Positions 15,833 through 23,648 are shown, counted from the first letter of the stretch. The stretch: DNA of 64,000 nt from Mucilaginibacter corticis (GCF_007558865.1 NZ_VLPK01000001.1:1550001-1614000); one strand, 5' to 3'. The notes: a model not told the origin generated them from the sequence alone. Made by a program: numbers and translations.

Positions 15833-16402
15833 TTAAACTACCTTTAAATTATATTTATACAAAAGCCCTTCAAGCCCGTGGGCCGAGAAAATGGCTTTTT
15901 TCATGGTATTTAGTTCAGGGTCGATGATATAATTAAAGGCGGTAACAAAGTTTACCGAGCTTAGATCGGTCGCGCTAAAAACAGTCCCCGATAGATCGCT
16001 TTCATCAAATACAGATCCGGTAAGAATAGCCTGGGTAAATGTCACCTCTTTTAACGAAGATTTGATAAAATACGTTTTAGGCATTTTCTTACTCATGAAC
16101 GACGAGTAATCAAGCACGCACGATTCAAACCTAACCGTAAACAGAAAATCCTCGCACAAGCTAAAGTTTATACCAAGCAATTTGCAGCGTTTAAATACCA
16201 GGTTATTTAAAGTAGACCGGCCCCATTTCATCATGGACAGGTTACAATCCTCGAACTTGCAATCAATGAATTTGCATAGCGCAAATTCGCTATTTGTGAA
16301 ATCGCATTTATTGAAGATGCAGTTATTGTATTCGGTTCCTCTTACTACCTGTTCGGCAAAGTTGGTCCCGTCAAAAGTTTTATCGTCGTATATCAATGGC
16401 AT
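15833..16402 (-). CDS. Pentapeptide repeat protein
   Basis: A 189-residue protein built from A(D/N)LXX-type five-residue repeats, clear in residues ~10-60 (NCIFNKCDFTNSEFALCKF) and ~110-155 (VFDESDLSGTVFSATDLSSV), which form a right-handed quadrilateral beta-helix. The architecture, with a break near the middle, resembles Qnr/McbG-like proteins that mimic DNA and protect gyrase, but most such proteins have no known role. It starts 14 nt after trpC on the same strand and is probably transcribed from the trp promoter, which is unexpected for this family. Confidence 0.8.
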   Translation of the reverse strand: MPLIYDDKTFDGTNFAEQVVRGTEYNNCIFNKCDFTNSEFALCKFIDCKFEDCNLSMMKWGRSTLNNLVFKRCKLLGINFSLCEDFLFTVRFESCVLDYSSFMSKKMPKTYFIKSSLKEVTFTQAILTGSVFDESDLSGTVFSATDLSSVNFVTAFNYIIDPELNTMKKAIFSAHGLEGLLYKYNLKVV

Positions 16403-16416
16403 AAGCGAAATATTGC

Positions 16417-17202
16417 CTATTTCAACCCTTTAACAAACTCGCTCATCGCTAATCCGGGGTCAGCTTGTTTCATAAAGGTTTCGCCAATTAAGAAACCACT
16501 AAAGCCGGCTTGTTTTAGCTCCCTGATCACTTTGGTATTACTGATAGCGCTTTCAGATATTTTTAAAAACTCGTCGGGGATATGTTCTGCAAGGTCGAAC
16601 GAAGTTTCGACAGATACGGTAAAATCGGCAAGGTTACGGTTATTTACACCTATGGCATCCAAATTAGGGTTGATGCTGCGCTCCAGTTCTTCCAGGTTAT
16701 GCACCTCAAGCAGCACATTTAATCCCAGGCTTTTTGCCAGCGATGCCAGCTTGTCAATTTCCTGAGGAGTAAGTATAGCTGCTATCAGTAAAATAACATC
16801 GGCCCCTAATGATTTCGCCTCGATCACCTGGAACTCGTCTATCATAAAATCCTTACGCAAAACCGGTATGGTATTGGCCTGGCGTGCTTTTACCAGGTCG
16901 GCCTTTGTGCCCATAAAGAAGTCGGTATCTGTCAACACAGATAACGCCGACGCTCCGGCTTCGGCATAAGCTGTAGTTACCGCCTCAACGCCCACCTTAT
17001 CATTAATGATACCTTTTGATGGCGACCTACGCTTAAATTCGGCAATAATACCGGTACGCGCAGGATCAAGCAAAAACTCCCTGAAAGAATAGGTTTGCCT
17101 GTTAAACAGCGCAGAAGCTTCAAGATCCTTTATTGTTGTATGTTGTTTTACAGCCTGTACTTCGGCTTTTTTGTTTAGGACAATTTTATCAAGAATATTC
17201 AT
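16417..17202 (-). CDS. trpC: Indole-3-glycerol phosphate synthase
   Basis: TIM-barrel enzyme that closes CdRP to indole-3-glycerol phosphate in tryptophan synthesis. It shows the family blocks AEFKRRSPSKG (catalytic lysines), LSVLTDTDFFMG, VLRKDFMIDEFQ, GVNNRNLADF and SESAISN. 261 residues, normal length, cytoplasmic. It follows trpG after 30 nt; that gap contains a small GC hairpin (ACCCGC / GCGGGC). trpD, which usually lies between trpG and trpC in this phylum, is absent from the window. Confidence 0.95.
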   Translation of the reverse strand: MNILDKIVLNKKAEVQAVKQHTTIKDLEASALFNRQTYSFREFLLDPARTGIIAEFKRRSPSKGIINDKVGVEAVTTAYAEAGASALSVLTDTDFFMGTKADLVKARQANTIPVLRKDFMIDEFQVIEAKSLGADVILLIAAILTPQEIDKLASLAKSLGLNVLLEVHNLEELERSINPNLDAIGVNNRNLADFTVSVETSFDLAEHIPDEFLKISESAISNTKVIRELKQAGFSGFLIGETFMKQADPGLAMSEFVKGLK

Positions 17203-17232
17203 AACCGGCCCGCTTTTATGCGGGTACTTAAT

Positions 17233-17859
17233 TTAGTTGTAGACGATCTTATTTGCATCAGCTAAATTACCGTTTTTTGACGGATAAGTACCTAACCAGT
17301 TTTGCATCATTTCTTTACCAAATTCTGTTAATATTGATTCAGGGTGAAACTGTACCCCTCTTACATCATAATTTTTATGGCGCAGTGCCATAGCCGAATT
17401 ATCAACCTCGTCAATGGCGGTTACTGTCAAAACATCGGGGATAGATTTTTCATCAACCACCCATGAGTGATAGCGCCCTACTTTAAACTGGTGCGGCAAG
17501 CCTGTAAACAGTCTTTCCTGCTCGTCGGTTACGGTAATTGGCGTGGCTATTCCGTGCATGGGTTGTTTAAGGTTGTACAATGTACCGCCAAACACTTCGG
17601 CAATAGCTTGCTGGCCAAGGCAAACCCCAAAAATGCTTTTGGTAGGGGCATATTTTGCAATTACTTCCAGCAGTAAACCAGCTTCTGACGGGATGCCCGG
17701 GCCGGGCGATAAGATGATCTTATCATAAACGGCAACGTCATCAATGTTAAACTGGTCATTTCTCCAAACATCGCATTTCAGGCCAATTTCATTAACCAGG
17801 TGTACAAGGTTGTACGTAAACGAGTCGTAGTTATCAATAATTAATATTTTGTTGTCCAT
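17233..17859 (-). CDS. trpG: Anthranilate synthase component II (glutamine amidotransferase)
   Basis: Class I glutamine amidotransferase that supplies ammonia to TrpE. The catalytic cysteine is in FGVCLGQQAIAEVFGG and the His-Glu pair in VQFHPESILTEFG; the N-terminal IIDNYDSFTYNLVH is the usual TrpG/PabA start. 208 residues. A purine-rich AAGGAG lies before the ATG, one of the few Shine-Dalgarno-like sites here. Sequence alone cannot exclude PabA, but the place between trpE and trpC and the upstream attenuator argue for tryptophan synthesis. Confidence 0.92.
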   Translation of the reverse strand: MDNKILIIDNYDSFTYNLVHLVNEIGLKCDVWRNDQFNIDDVAVYDKIILSPGPGIPSEAGLLLEVIAKYAPTKSIFGVCLGQQAIAEVFGGTLYNLKQPMHGIATPITVTDEQERLFTGLPHQFKVGRYHSWVVDEKSIPDVLTVTAIDEVDNSAMALRHKNYDVRGVQFHPESILTEFGKEMMQNWLGTYPSKNGNLADANKIVYN

Positions 17860-17960
17860 GTTTCACTTCTCCTTCTCTTATAATTAGGGTACTTATTATA
17901 CGGTAATCAGATTCTTTTGTTACAAAATTGTTACAATTCAACTCCCGATAGCTATCGGGA

Positions 17961-19370
17961 TTATAGCTCTTCTGCCAGCTCAAGCGCTTTGCGCAAGGCG
18001 GCAATTTTGTTATTTACTTCATTTAATTCACTCTCCGCTACAGATCCTGCAACAATGCCCGCGCCCGCCTGGTAGTGCAGCGTGTTGTTTTTACTCAGGA
18101 AAGAGCGGATCATAATGGCGTGATTAAAGTCGCCATTAAAGCCCAGGTAACCGATAGCGCCGCTGTAAAAACTGCGTTTGATGTTTTCATTTTCATCAAT
18201 GATCTCCATTGCACGATATTTTGGCGCGCCACTTAGCGTACCGGCCGGGAAAGTATCCGCGACAACTTTAAATGTTGGCACATCAGGCAATAATTTACCG
18301 CTTACCATGGATACCAGGTGGATCAAGTGCGAGTAGTATTGTACCTCTTTAAACGCTTTAACCTCTACGTGCTCGCAGTGGCGGCTAAGGTCGTTACGGG
18401 CAAGGTCAACCAGCATTACGTGCTCTGCAGATTCTTTCGGATCGTTTTTCAGGCTGTAAGCCAGTTCGGCATCCTTCTCGTCATCACCTGTACGTTTAAA
18501 TGTACCCGCGATAGGATAGATGGTAGCTTTGCGGTTTTTAATAGTGATCTGCGCCTCTGGCGATGAACCGAAAATTCGGAAATTGCCGTAGTCAAAATAA
18601 AACAGGTAAGGCGACGGGTTGATAGAGCGTAGTGCACGGTACACGTTAAACTCGTCGCCGGTAAATTGTTTAGAGAACGCTCTCGACGGTACGATCTGGA
18701 AAACATCACCGCGATAGATATGCTGCTTCATCTTCTCAACGATGGCTATAAAACCTTCGTTGGTCAGGTTTGATTGCTCATCGGCCTTGCTCTGGAAGCT
18801 ATATTCAGGGAAGTTTTTGTTCTTGATCAGGTCATGTATTTTGTCGATGCCATTGTTAGGGGCCTCGTCTTCAGGCTGATTATGGAAAATATACAGTTCG
18901 TTTTTAAAGTGGTCGATAGCGATAATGTAGCGGTAGATATTGTACTGCATCACCGGTATTTTACGGGTTTCGTCATCGCTCTCTTTTAAGCGGATAGTTT
19001 CAAAATGCTCAACCGCCTCATGGGTAAAATAACCGAACAAGCCATTAGCTGTGATCTTCAAAGGGATATCGGTAGTTTCAAAACTATTCAAGAAATCGTT
19101 GATCTGGTCGATCAGGTCAAACTCGCCTGCGGCAAGTGTTTCTTCGGTGCCGTCAGGATAGCGTTTATTCAGCTCGCCATCGTTTAAAGTTAAACCTCCA
19201 ATTGATGAGCAGCAAACGTAACTGGTACTGTTTTCGCGGCTGTGGTAGTCAGAGCTTTCCAGCAATAATGAATTTGGGAAAACATCTCTTAAACGCAGGT
19301 AGATACTTACCGGGGTTGTAGTGTCGGCAAGTAGTTTTTTATATGTGGTATTGATCTTATATTTTTTCAT
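17961..19370 (-). CDS. trpE: Anthranilate synthase component I
   Basis: Chorismate-utilising enzyme that converts chorismate and ammonia to anthranilate. 469 residues; an N-terminal domain with the LLESSDYHSR segment that resembles the tryptophan feedback site, and the C-terminal chorismate-binding domain with DVFQIVPSRAF, YPIAGTFKRTG, DLARNDLSRHC, FPAGTLSGAPKYRAMEII and GIVAGSVAESE. First structural gene of trpE-trpG-trpC, with 101 nt to trpG. It is preceded by a Trp-rich leader peptide and a terminator hairpin (19401-19532), so attenuation by ribosome stalling is likely. Confidence 0.95.
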   Translation of the reverse strand: MKKYKINTTYKKLLADTTTPVSIYLRLRDVFPNSLLLESSDYHSRENSTSYVCCSSIGGLTLNDGELNKRYPDGTEETLAAGEFDLIDQINDFLNSFETTDIPLKITANGLFGYFTHEAVEHFETIRLKESDDETRKIPVMQYNIYRYIIAIDHFKNELYIFHNQPEDEAPNNGIDKIHDLIKNKNFPEYSFQSKADEQSNLTNEGFIAIVEKMKQHIYRGDVFQIVPSRAFSKQFTGDEFNVYRALRSINPSPYLFYFDYGNFRIFGSSPEAQITIKNRKATIYPIAGTFKRTGDDEKDAELAYSLKNDPKESAEHVMLVDLARNDLSRHCEHVEVKAFKEVQYYSHLIHLVSMVSGKLLPDVPTFKVVADTFPAGTLSGAPKYRAMEIIDENENIKRSFYSGAIGYLGFNGDFNHAIMIRSFLSKNNTLHYQAGAGIVAGSVAESELNEVNNKIAALRKALELAEEL

Positions 19371-19400
19371 GTTGTTGTTTGAACTATCTGTGTGAAAAGC

Positions 19401-19434
19401 AAAAAACCCGGCGAATGAGGGTCGCCGGGTTTTT
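19401..19434 (-). terminator. trp attenuator (intrinsic terminator before trpE)
   Basis: On the minus strand a 13-bp stem (AAAAACCCGGCGA / TCGCCGGGTTTTT) with a 7-nt loop and a T-run ends about 30 nt before the trpE ATG. It can only affect trpE. Its left arm (CCGGC) can pair instead with GCCGG in the leader ORF, the expected antiterminator. Confidence 0.85.
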
Positions 19435-19475
19435 GTATTAGGTTTACAATTGGTTAGTATCCTATGATCAAAGCG

Positions 19476-19532
19476 TTAGCCGGCTGCTATAATTAAATAG
19501 TGCCACCAGCTTGTATATACCTTTTTGATCAT
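19476..19532 (-). CDS. trpL: trp operon leader peptide (18 aa, tandem Trp codons)
   Basis: A short ORF on the minus strand encodes MIKKVYTSWWHYLIIAAG, with two adjacent Trp codons at positions 9-10. The start of the ORF (ATGATCAAA, 19524-19532) is perfectly complementary to TTTGATCAT just after its stop codon (19464-19472). GCCGG near the stop can pair with CCGGC in the terminator. This matches classical attenuation: a ribosome stalled at Trp codons lets the antiterminator form; a ribosome reaching the stop covers GCCGGC so the terminator forms. The -7 element lies 8 nt before the ATG, so the leader peptide itself seems to be read from an almost leaderless RNA. Function is inferred from position, Trp codons and base pairing. 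Confidence 0.82.
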   Translation of the reverse strand: MIKKVYTSWWHYLIIAAG

Positions 19533-19540
19533 CGTGGGCA

Positions 19541-19569
19541 CAAATTTATAAAGAAAATTGAATTACCAA
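19541..19569 (-). promoter_or_regulatory. trp operon promoter
   Basis: Minus strand: TTG (19567-19569), an 18-nt spacer and TAAATTTG (19541-19548), matching TTG-N19-TAnnTTTG. Transcription would start within a few bases of the trpL ATG. Confidence 0.65.
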
Positions 19570-19593
19570 ATTTTTTATTAACTTTTTTTCAAC

Positions 19594-20031
19594 TTATTTT
19601 AAGATAGAAATTTTGCCGGCAGCCAAAGCGCCAATAATTATAAGCAGTGCAATGCCATAAAACAGGGCAATTGTTTTGTGCTTGGCTTCTGGCAATACCA
19701 GCTTTTTAGACTTGCTGTGGCCAACAGTGATCAGGGCAATCGCTACGATCATCATTACCCAATGCTCAACCGTAAAGTAGCGCGTTACCGGGTCTTTCAT
19801 GGTAGTGCTGTTAAATGCTACCAGCGGACTTAAAAAATACAACACAATACCTATCAGTAATTGCGTATGGGCAGATATCATGGCAAACAGATTGCTTAAA
19901 CGGTTACCGTTGGTGTAGGGCCTGTTACCCAGCCAGCCCAGCAGAGCCATTAAAATGGTATAAATAAACAATACCATTACAATATACCTGAACCCCGAGT
20001 GCAGGTGCTGTACAAAACTATATGCGTTCAT
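19594..20031 (-). CDS. Four-helix membrane protein (cytochrome b561-like)
   Basis: A 145-residue integral membrane protein with four hydrophobic helices (about 15-35, 50-70, 88-108, 122-142). Histidines sit near helix ends (HLHSGFRY, ISAHTQLLIG, VEHWVMM, VGHSKSK), which would allow haem binding as in small b-type cytochromes, but no diagnostic motif proves this. It is conserved-looking and monocistronic, upstream of the trp promoter on the same strand. Confidence 0.7.
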   Translation of the reverse strand: MNAYSFVQHLHSGFRYIVMVLFIYTILMALLGWLGNRPYTNGNRLSNLFAMISAHTQLLIGIVLYFLSPLVAFNSTTMKDPVTRYFTVEHWVMMIVAIALITVGHSKSKKLVLPEAKHKTIALFYGIALLIIIGALAAGKISILK

Positions 20032-20061
20032 TTTGATGAGATTTTTTGCACGAATATACGA

Positions 20062-20093
20062 ACACCCCTCTAAATCTCCCCCAAGGGGAGACT
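20062..20093. repeat. G/C-run palindromic repeat, copy 3 (diverged)
   Basis: ACCCCTCTAAATCTCCCCC then AAGGGGAGACTTT, a diverged member of the C-run/G-run family, in the spacer between anmK and the next gene. It can fold as TCTCCCC / GGGGAGA. Confidence 0.45.
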
Positions 20094-20114
20094 TTATTTC
20101 TTACGGTAAATATG

Positions 20115-21305
20115 CTATTCTGCAAAGCTAAACTTACCCATCAGCACCGATGGATTATCACCGACAACCAATGGCTCGCCGGCCAGGGCTTCATTGCCGA
20201 GTAAGGCAAACAATATGGCTTCTTTAGCGTCGGGGTTAATGCCTAAGGCGGCGGTATCTGCAATGGTGGTGCGGTATAGCCTTTTTTCGAGGTATTGCAT
20301 CACGAAAGGGTTTTTAGCCCCGCCGCCGCTTACAAACATTTTGGCGCCTTTGGGTAAATAGGCGCGGGTAAAGTCGGCTATGGCTTTTGCGGTGAACGCG
20401 CTTAGAGTGGCTATAATATCTTTCGGGTCAATATGGCTGGTTCCCGAGCGTTCCTGGGCTTTACGGACATACTCTTCATTAAACAATTCGGGACCGGTGG
20501 TTTTGGGCGGTTTCTCGCCAAAGAAGGGGTGTTTAAGTAAGGAGTTCAACAAGCCTTCATTTACCTCTCCCGAAAAAGCAATAGCCGAATCCTCATCAAA
20601 AGCCTTGTTAAAGTAGTTACGGCTAAATACATCAATCAGTGTATTACCCGGGCCAATGTCAGAACAAAGTACCTTACTCATATCGCCGTTGACAGGTAAG
20701 TAGGTAAGGTTTGAGATCCCGCCTATGTTTATCAGTATCCTGTCTTCGCCGGCTTTGCTGCCCAGCAGCACATCGCCATATAATGCCAGCGGGGCGCCTT
20801 CGCCGCCTGCTGCCATCTGTTTCTGGCGGAAATCGCTAATGGTCAGGATCCCCGTTTTAACGGCGATGTGGTCGCCATCTCCGATCTGCAGCGACGCATT
20901 GGGATATCCCTCCTGCCTGTGCAGGCGTTTGGGAGCGTGGTATATGGTTTGGCCGTGGCTGGCTATAAAATCCACATCAGCGGTATCAATGGCCCATTGG
21001 CCAAGGGCCTGCAATACCAGTTCGGCATGGTAGTTACCGATAAAATCATTCAGGAGGCAAACTTTTTCCAGATCAACCTGCCGGCGCGAAAAAACCGACC
21101 GTACCTCGCTTTTGAAAAAATCCTGGTAAGGTATGGTCATAAACTGCAACAATTCGCATTGGGTTTGCAGGCCGCTGCCGGTAAATTGACACAGGGCTAT
21201 ATCCAAACCATCTAACGACGTGCCCGACATTAAACCTATACCTATCCTCGCAGGTTTTTGAGCGATGGTAAATAAATGCTGCAGATTTTTGTTGAGTTGT
21301 GCCAT
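20115..21305 (-). CDS. anmK: Anhydro-N-acetylmuramic acid kinase
   Basis: Hexokinase-fold enzyme that hydrolyses the anhydro bond and phosphorylates anhMurNAc to MurNAc-6-P in cell wall recycling. Visible are the N-terminal IGLMSGTSLDGLDIALC (ATP and sugar site), ASHGQTIYHAP, LINIGGISNLTYL, DIGPGNTLID and VSGGGAKNPFVM. 396 residues, normal length, cytoplasmic. No other recycling gene is close. Flanked on both sides by G/C-run palindromes. Confidence 0.92.
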   Translation of the reverse strand: MAQLNKNLQHLFTIAQKPARIGIGLMSGTSLDGLDIALCQFTGSGLQTQCELLQFMTIPYQDFFKSEVRSVFSRRQVDLEKVCLLNDFIGNYHAELVLQALGQWAIDTADVDFIASHGQTIYHAPKRLHRQEGYPNASLQIGDGDHIAVKTGILTISDFRQKQMAAGGEGAPLALYGDVLLGSKAGEDRILINIGGISNLTYLPVNGDMSKVLCSDIGPGNTLIDVFSRNYFNKAFDEDSAIAFSGEVNEGLLNSLLKHPFFGEKPPKTTGPELFNEEYVRKAQERSGTSHIDPKDIIATLSAFTAKAIADFTRAYLPKGAKMFVSGGGAKNPFVMQYLEKRLYRTTIADTAALGINPDAKEAILFALLGNEALAGEPLVVGDNPSVLMGKFSFAE

Positions 21306-21329
21306 ACGTGTTTAATTAAGATATGCGCA

Positions 21330-21410
21330 AGCCCCCTCTATCCCCCGGATGGGGAGATTTACAGGATGATAAAGCCCTCCCTTTCGGGGAGGGTTGGGAG
21401 GGGGCCCGCG
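21330..21410. repeat. G/C-run palindromic repeat, copy 4 (double)
   Basis: A left C-run block (AGCCCCCTCTATCCCCCGG) and a right mirrored block (GGGGAGGGTTGGGAGGGGGC) around a central GCCCTCCC / GGGAGGG hairpin. It is the longest member of this family in the window, upstream of anmK. Confidence 0.55.
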
Positions 21411-21480
21411 TGTTCAAGTTAGCAAATTATACGGCCATGAGCAAATTAAAAAAGCGTTAAATCTAAATTTTAACCACACC

Positions 21481-21648
21481 GGCTTAGGCATTTTTGCCGG
21501 TAGTAAATTTTGCAGTTTTTCGGGCATCCGGCATTTTGGCGGTAGTAATTTTTACTGTTTTCCAGGTATAAGGCTTTATGCCGGTAGTAATTTTTGCCAT
21601 TTATCGGGTATGATGCCTTATGCCTGTAGTAGGGTTTTTGGTTAAATA
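21481..21648. repeat. 42-bp tandem repeat, four degenerate copies
   Basis: Units at 21481-21522, 21523-21564, 21565-21606 and 21607-21648, each beginning GG and sharing GCCGGTAGTAATTTTT at the same offset. The length is a multiple of three and the frame through it stays open, reading a 14-residue repeat (consensus GIRxFAGSNFCxFS), but no credible start codon or ribosome site precedes it. The remaining spacer 21649-21877 shows nothing recognisable. Confidence 0.75.
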
Positions 21649-21877
21649 TCTTATTATCAGTTGCTTAAATAGATATGTCAAAGAAACGGTCTGTTTTAAA
21701 TTTTAAAACGAGTAAAAAACGAATGGACAGCAGATCAAAAGATCTGCATTACTGTTGAATAACCTTAAAGATAAAAGTAATACTGCGGGTAAATGGTGAC
21801 GCTACCTCGTCACTTAATCGACATCTGATTTTTAAAAATCTCGAAATACAATTTGCAAAACTCATTTCTATTTCATT

Positions 21878-21900
21878 ACTTTGAAGTGCAAAGTACTTTT
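21878..21900 (+). promoter_or_regulatory. Operator-like motif, copy 1
   Basis: ACTTTGAAGTGCAAAGT followed by ACTTTT: an inverted repeat ACTTTG / CAAAGT with 5-nt spacing, 2 nt before the ATG of the membrane protein gene. It is 22/23 identical to copy 2 at 22868-22890. Probable site of the winged-helix regulator encoded between them. Confidence 0.6.
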
Positions 21901-21902
21901 AT

Positions 21903-22547
21903 ATGAAAGAAACTGAAATTCAGGATGAATTAGCGTCTATCCGCAGCTTGATGGAGCGTTCATCAAAGTTTATCTCGCTGAGCGGGTTATCGGGCATACT
22001 GGCCGGCGTGTATGCTTTAATTGGGTCGGCGATAGCCTTTGTACTTTTAGGATATGATCGTGCTGATTTTTACACCAAAGTACTTGATTACTCCGAAAAT
22101 GATACTTATTTCGTTGTTTCTCCGCCGGCGAATAATTTGTTGATAGCAATAGCTGCCGCGGTATTAATTGCATCAGTGCTTACAGGAATAATTTTATCTG
22201 TACGTAAAGCAAAACGAAAGGGACAATCAATATGGAATAAAACCAGCAGGGAACTTTTATTTCATATGGCAGTACCGTTGGTTGCGGGCGGCTTGCTCAT
22301 TATTATTTTTATAGCACGGGGTTATTATGGTGTAGTGGCACCGGTATCATTAATATTTTATGGGTTGTCGTTAGTAGCCGCGGGTAATTTTACTTTTAGC
22401 GGCATAAAATCACTGGGTTTATGTGAAATTATTTTAGGTTTGATAGCTGCCCTGTTTCCCGGCTACGGTTTGTACTTTTGGGCCTTTGGATTTGGCATAC
22501 TGCACATTATTTACGGCAGCGTGATGTACTTAAAATACGATAGGTGA
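21903..22547 (+). CDS. Membrane protein translationally coupled to winged-helix regulator
   Basis: A 214-residue protein with a short helical N-terminus (KETEIQDELASIRSLMERSSKFISL) and six or so hydrophobic helices (about 26-50, 78-100, 118-138, 142-162, 165-185, 190-210). The N-terminal EIRSLMERSSKF-type segment is common in Bacteroidota membrane proteins paired with small HTH regulators. The last codons overlap the regulator gene by 4 nt, indicating coupled translation. Function unknown; perhaps a membrane sensor of the regulator. Confidence 0.75.
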   Translation: MKETEIQDELASIRSLMERSSKFISLSGLSGILAGVYALIGSAIAFVLLGYDRADFYTKVLDYSENDTYFVVSPPANNLLIAIAAAVLIASVLTGIILSVRKAKRKGQSIWNKTSRELLFHMAVPLVAGGLLIIIFIARGYYGVVAPVSLIFYGLSLVAAGNFTFSGIKSLGLCEIILGLIAALFPGYGLYFWAFGFGILHIIYGSVMYLKYDR

Positions 22548-22846
22548 AAATACCATTTGATAAATTAGATAAAGCTTTTGAAAACCGCCTGCGCCTGCAG
22601 ATTATGAGCGTGCTGGTGGCTAATCAACGGTACGATTTTAATTCGCTTAAAGAGCTGTTGGGGGTTACCGATGGTAACCTGGCATCGCATTTAAAGGGGC
22701 TTGAAAAAGAGGAATATATTTTGGTCAATAAATCATTTTTGGGGCGTAAACCCAACACAAATTATGAAGCTACAGCTAAAGGAAAAAAAGCGTTTGCAGA
22801 TCACCTGGACGCGCTTGAACAATTAATAAAATCATCAAAAAGTTAA
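22544..22846 (+). CDS. Winged-helix transcriptional regulator (HTH_34/ArsR-MarR-like)
   Basis: A 100-residue DNA-binding protein. The block FDKLDKAFENRLRLQIMSVLVANQRYDF, recognition region LKELLGVTDGNLASHLKGLEKEEY, and wing KSFLGRKPNTNYEATAKGKKAF are typical of the stand-alone winged-helix family PF13601. It starts with GTG in a GTGA overlap with the membrane protein gene. Two near-identical motifs before this operon and before the following ferritin-like gene are good candidate binding sites, so it likely controls both. Confidence 0.85.
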   Translation: MKIPFDKLDKAFENRLRLQIMSVLVANQRYDFNSLKELLGVTDGNLASHLKGLEKEEYILVNKSFLGRKPNTNYEATAKGKKAFADHLDALEQLIKSSKS

Positions 22847-22867
22847 CCTATATTTTTTTACCTTAAC

Positions 22868-22890
22868 ACTTTGAAATGCAAAGTACTTTT
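22868..22890 (+). promoter_or_regulatory. Operator-like motif, copy 2
   Basis: ACTTTGAAATGCAAAGT plus ACTTTT, one base different from copy 1, 26 nt before the ferritin-like gene. The repetition ahead of two transcription units around a regulator gene is the evidence for an operator. Confidence 0.6.
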
Positions 22891-22916
22891 AATTAATCAT
22901 TTTAATTTATTTAATC

Positions 22917-23648
22917 ATGAACAACAGCCAATATTGGATAAACCATTTCCGGGTAAACGCCCAGGAAAAACGTGTAAACTGGGACCTTTCCCCGCAAATT
23001 ACCGATGCCGAGATAGCAACCATCCTGTCATCATTACAAGCCTGGCAATTGGGCGAAACATCCGAAGGAAAACATTTAATTGCCGCGGCTACCAAATACG
23101 CCAATCATGTAGGGGACCCGGCCTATGTTGGCGCCATACGTTTGTTTATAAAGGAAGAACAGAAGCATGGCAATAACCTGGGTACTTATCTCGACCGGAT
23201 AAACAAACCCCGTATAACAAAAGATTGGGGCGACAGCCTGTTCAGGAAGATCCGCTATTTTAATACCAGCATGGAGATCTGGACACTGGCCGTGATCATT
23301 GTTGAAAGCACTGCGCAGATCTTTTACCAGGCGCTTAAAGATGCTACCCAATGTACATTGCTTAAACAGATCTGTAACGATATTTTGGTTGATGAAGCTT
23401 ATCATATCATCTTCCAGACAGAGCGGCTGGCCATAATTTACGACGGAAAAAGCGCGTTTTCAAAGAGCTGGCGTACCGCTGCTTATAGGTATTTCTTTTA
23501 CGCCACTTCGTTGCTAGTATGGTTCGGGCATAAAAAGCTGTTTAAAGCAGGCGGCCTGACTTTTAAAAAGTATTTTAAGAAGATGCAGTATAAATATGTG
23601 AAAACGGTAAAAGCGATAACGCACTCAGAGGCAGCACTATGGGTTTAA
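22917..23648 (+). CDS. Ferritin-like (diiron) protein of unknown function
   Basis: A 243-residue helical protein. Two pairs of carboxylate/histidine residues in ExxH spacing, KEEQKHGNNL (about residue 80) and VDEAYHIIFQ (about residue 162), with a further glutamate in VIIVESTAQIF (about 128), match the ligand pattern of ferritin-like diiron proteins. The C-terminal 50 residues are basic and aromatic (RYFFYATSLLVWFGHKKLFKAGGLTFKKYFKK) and may contact membrane or nucleic acid. It lies behind operator copy 2. Substrate unknown; an oxygenase or oxidase is possible. Confidence 0.65.
   Translation: MNNSQYWINHFRVNAQEKRVNWDLSPQITDAEIATILSSLQAWQLGETSEGKHLIAAATKYANHVGDPAYVGAIRLFIKEEQKHGNNLGTYLDRINKPRITKDWGDSLFRKIRYFNTSMEIWTLAVIIVESTAQIFYQALKDATQCTLLKQICNDILVDEAYHIIFQTERLAIIYDGKSAFSKSWRTAAYRYFFYATSLLVWFGHKKLFKAGGLTFKKYFKKMQYKYVKTVKAITHSEAALWV

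Noticed and set aside
21394..21645. An 83-residue frame covering the 42-bp tandem repeat
   Set aside because: It starts inside a G/C-run palindrome without promoter or ribosome site. Reported as a repeat, not as a gene.
21481..21648. CRISPR array
   Set aside because: The units are directly adjacent without unique spacers, degenerate, and no cas gene is near.
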